From positions 930,001 through 994,000 of the forward strand of contig NZ_CP085154.1 of NCBI RefSeq assembly GCF_022788695.1: DNA of 64,000 bases. The letters run 5' to 3'. Numbering within the stretch: position 1 is the first letter of the stretch; the number at the start of each line of letters is the position of its first letter. A program made the position numbers and the translations under genes. The notes below the pieces were generated by a model. The model did not search any database and was not told the origin of the DNA. It saw nothing but the letters and a program-made list of their open reading frames with translations. Below, piece by piece: positions 62,402-64,000 of the stretch. The DNA comes from Pseudosulfitobacter sp. DSM 107133. Lineage in GTDB: Bacteria; Pseudomonadota; Alphaproteobacteria; Rhodobacterales; Rhodobacteraceae.

Positions 62402-64000
62402 ATGGCCGACCAAGCCCCACAGATCATCCCCCCGCAACCCGTTGTCCCCGGCAAGGGTGACGACCAGCGTGCGGCGTCCAAGCGTATTGGTGCCCTTGGC
62501 GCGCTGTGGCCCTTTGTGATGCCCTATCGGATGCTGATGGTTGCAGCGGTCACGGCGTTGGTGTTGACGGCTGTGGTGTCGCTGACCCTGCCGCTGGCGG
62601 TGCGCCGTGTGGTCGACAATTTCCGCACGCAGGACGGCGCGCTGCTGAACCAGTATTTCATGGCCGCTATCGGCATTGCCGGTTTGCTCGCCGTGGGGAC
62701 CGCGCTGCGCTATGCGCTGGTCACACGGCTGGGCGAGCGGGTGGTCGCGGACATCCGCAAGGCGGTGTTCGACCGCGTGATCGGGATGAGCCCCGCTTTC
62801 TACGAAAAGATCATGACCGGCGAAGTCCTCAGCCGGATCACCACCGACACCACGCTGATCCTGTCCGTGATCGGGTCGAGCGCGTCGATTGCGCTGCGCA
62901 ATATGCTGATCTTTGCGGGCGGTCTGGTGCTGATGCTTCTGACCTCGGCCAAGCTGACGGGGCTGGTGCTGTTGATCGTGCCCGCCGTGGTCATTCCGAT
63001 TCTGGTGCTGGGGCGGCGCCTGCGGGTCATCAGCCGCGAGAACCAGGACTGGATCGCGGCATCGTCCGGCAGCGCCTCGGAAGCGTTGGGGGCCGTGCAA
63101 ACAGTTCAGGCCTTTACCCAGGAGGCAACAACGCGGGCCCAGTTCAGCGAAGTGACCGAGCGCAGCTTTGATGCGGCGGGGCGGCGTATTCGTACGCGGG
63201 CGCTGATGACGATGATCGTGATCTTCCTGGTCTTCTCGGGGGTCGTGGGAGTGCTGTGGATCGGGGCCAATGATGTGCGCGCCGGAGCGATGTCGTCGGG
63301 CGCACTGATCCAGTTCGTGATCTATGCGGTGATGGTCGCCGGCGGGGTCGCGGCGCTGTCGGAGATCTGGGGAGAGCTGCAGCGCGCCGCCGGGGCCACC
63401 GAACGGCTGGTCGAGCTGCTGACGGTCGAGGACAGCGTGCAGGATGTCGCCTCTCCCGTCGCATTGCCGACGCCGGTGCAGGGGCGCATCACCTTTGATG
63501 ACGTGTCGTTCAGCTATCCGTCGCGGCCTGACATCTCGGCGCTGGATCATGTCAGCCTTGAGATTGCATCCGGCGAAACCGTGGCCTTTGTCGGCCCGTC
63601 GGGCGCGGGCAAGACGACAATCATCCAGATGTTGTTGCGGTTCTACGAGCCGCGCACAGGTCGGGTGATGATTGATGGCGTGGATCTGGGCACGCTGGCC
63701 CGCGATACGTTCCGCCGCCATATCGCGCTGGTGCCGCAAGATCCGGTGATCTTCGCCGCTTCGGCCCGCGACAACATCGGCTTTGGTCGCCCCGGCGCAA
63801 CCGAGGCCGAGATCGAGGCCGCCGCGCGTGCTGCCGCTGCGCATGAATTCATCATGGCGCTGCCGGATGGGTATGACGCCTATCTGGGCGAACGCGGAGT
63901 GATGCTGTCGGGCGGGCAGAAACAGCGCATCGCCATTGCCCGCGCCATCCTGCGCGACGCGCCGGTGCTGCTGCTGGACGAGGCCACAAGCGCGCTGGAC
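62402..64000 (+). CDS. ABC exporter, fused transmembrane and ATP-binding domains (MsbA/lipid-A-like), C-terminus cut
   Basis: At least 533 residues; the gene runs off the right end. A cytoplasmic N-terminus (MADQAPQIIPPQPVV) leads to a six-helix type I exporter domain (about residues 30-330; VTALVLTAVVSLTLPLAVRRVVDNF first helix, TGEVLSRITTDTTLIL coupling helix). The ATPase part has Walker A GPSGAGKTTI, Q-loop LVPQDPVIF, signature LSGGQKQRIAIARAIL and Walker B VLLLDEATSALD at the window edge. Only about 60 residues should be missing. It probably acts as a homodimeric lipid or drug exporter. The start has AGGAG 5 bp upstream; the tRNA lies 109 bp before. Confidence 0.92.
   Translation, partial: MADQAPQIIPPQPVVPGKGDDQRAASKRIGALGALWPFVMPYRMLMVAAVTALVLTAVVSLTLPLAVRRVVDNFRTQDGALLNQYFMAAIGIAGLLAVGTALRYALVTRLGERVVADIRKAVFDRVIGMSPAFYEKIMTGEVLSRITTDTTLILSVIGSSASIALRNMLIFAGGLVLMLLTSAKLTGLVLLIVPAVVIPILVLGRRLRVISRENQDWIAASSGSASEALGAVQTVQAFTQEATTRAQFSEVTERSFDAAGRRIRTRALMTMIVIFLVFSGVVGVLWIGANDVRAGAMSSGALIQFVIYAVMVAGGVAALSEIWGELQRAAGATERLVELLTVEDSVQDVASPVALPTPVQGRITFDDVSFSYPSRPDISALDHVSLEIASGETVAFVGPSGAGKTTIIQMLLRFYEPRTGRVMIDGVDLGTLARDTFRRHIALVPQDPVIFAASARDNIGFGRPGATEAEIEAAARAAAAHEFIMALPDGYDAYLGERGVMLSGGQKQRIAIARAILRDAPVLLLDEATSALD

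Overview
The window looks like chromosomal DNA of a marine alphaproteobacterium of the Rhodobacteraceae (Roseobacter group). The evidence is the high GC content and codon use, the TRAP transporter, the urt/ure layout with two small extra genes typical of that family, the palindromic extragenic element near 26.4 kb, and close similarity of most products to Rhodobacterales proteins as I know them. This assignment is inference. There is no rRNA, CRISPR array, phage or insertion sequence; one tRNA-Gly lies near 62.2 kb.

Region 1 (0.2-6.8 kb) is a seven-gene operon: two short-chain dehydrogenases, then the four-carbon sugar-acid (tetronate) pathway ltnD-otnK-otnC-otnI with a UxaA-family dehydratase inserted. 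Region 2 (7.0-12.9 kb) has a DRL-like oxidoreductase broken by one in-frame amber codon, divergent from a two-subunit transketolase plus a dehydrogenase, then small or accessory genes. Region 3 (12.9-21.4 kb) has a LysR gene and a FadR-type GntR gene divergent from a TRAP transporter, a decayed phytanoyl-CoA-dioxygenase-like gene, an EamA exporter, and a dehydrogenase/FAH-hydrolase pair of the kind used in non-phosphorylative sugar-acid breakdown. The matching IlvD/EDD sugar-acid dehydratase lies apart at 29.8-31.6 kb. Copies of the palindrome TGGTATACCA occur before region 1, twice in the GntR/TRAP gap, and before the distant dehydratase, so these loci probably form one regulon.

Region 4 (21.5-24.4 kb) is a universal stress gene, a strong terminator, then a preQ1-I riboswitch heading queC-queD-queE-queF (queuosine precursor synthesis). 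Region 5 (24.4-32.3 kb) has a 3-hydroxyisobutyrate-dehydrogenase-like gene and a KDG kinase, an HxlR regulator divergent from a thioesterase and MATE exporter, and the sugar-acid dehydratase. Region 6 (32.4-41 kb) carries a fused indolepyruvate ferredoxin oxidoreductase divergent from a beta-keto acid cleavage enzyme and glutathione-dependent formaldehyde dehydrogenase, then a molybdenum hydroxylase pair. Region 7 (41-48.5 kb) has small genes, a LysR/SnoaL pair, a periplasmic delta-class carbonic anhydrase, and a four-gene set (PLP lyase, M24 peptidase, Asp/Glu racemase, acyl-CoA synthetase) that recalls ectoine-utilisation genes.

Region 8 (48.7-60.5 kb) is a complete urease operon (ureD-A-orf-B-orf-C-E-F-G, minus strand) divergent from the urea ABC transporter urtABCDE: urea is imported by Urt and hydrolysed in the cytoplasm. 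The window ends with a siderophore-interacting protein, an AT-richer membrane protein flanked by a short repeat, tRNA-Gly(UCC), and an ABC exporter cut by the right edge.
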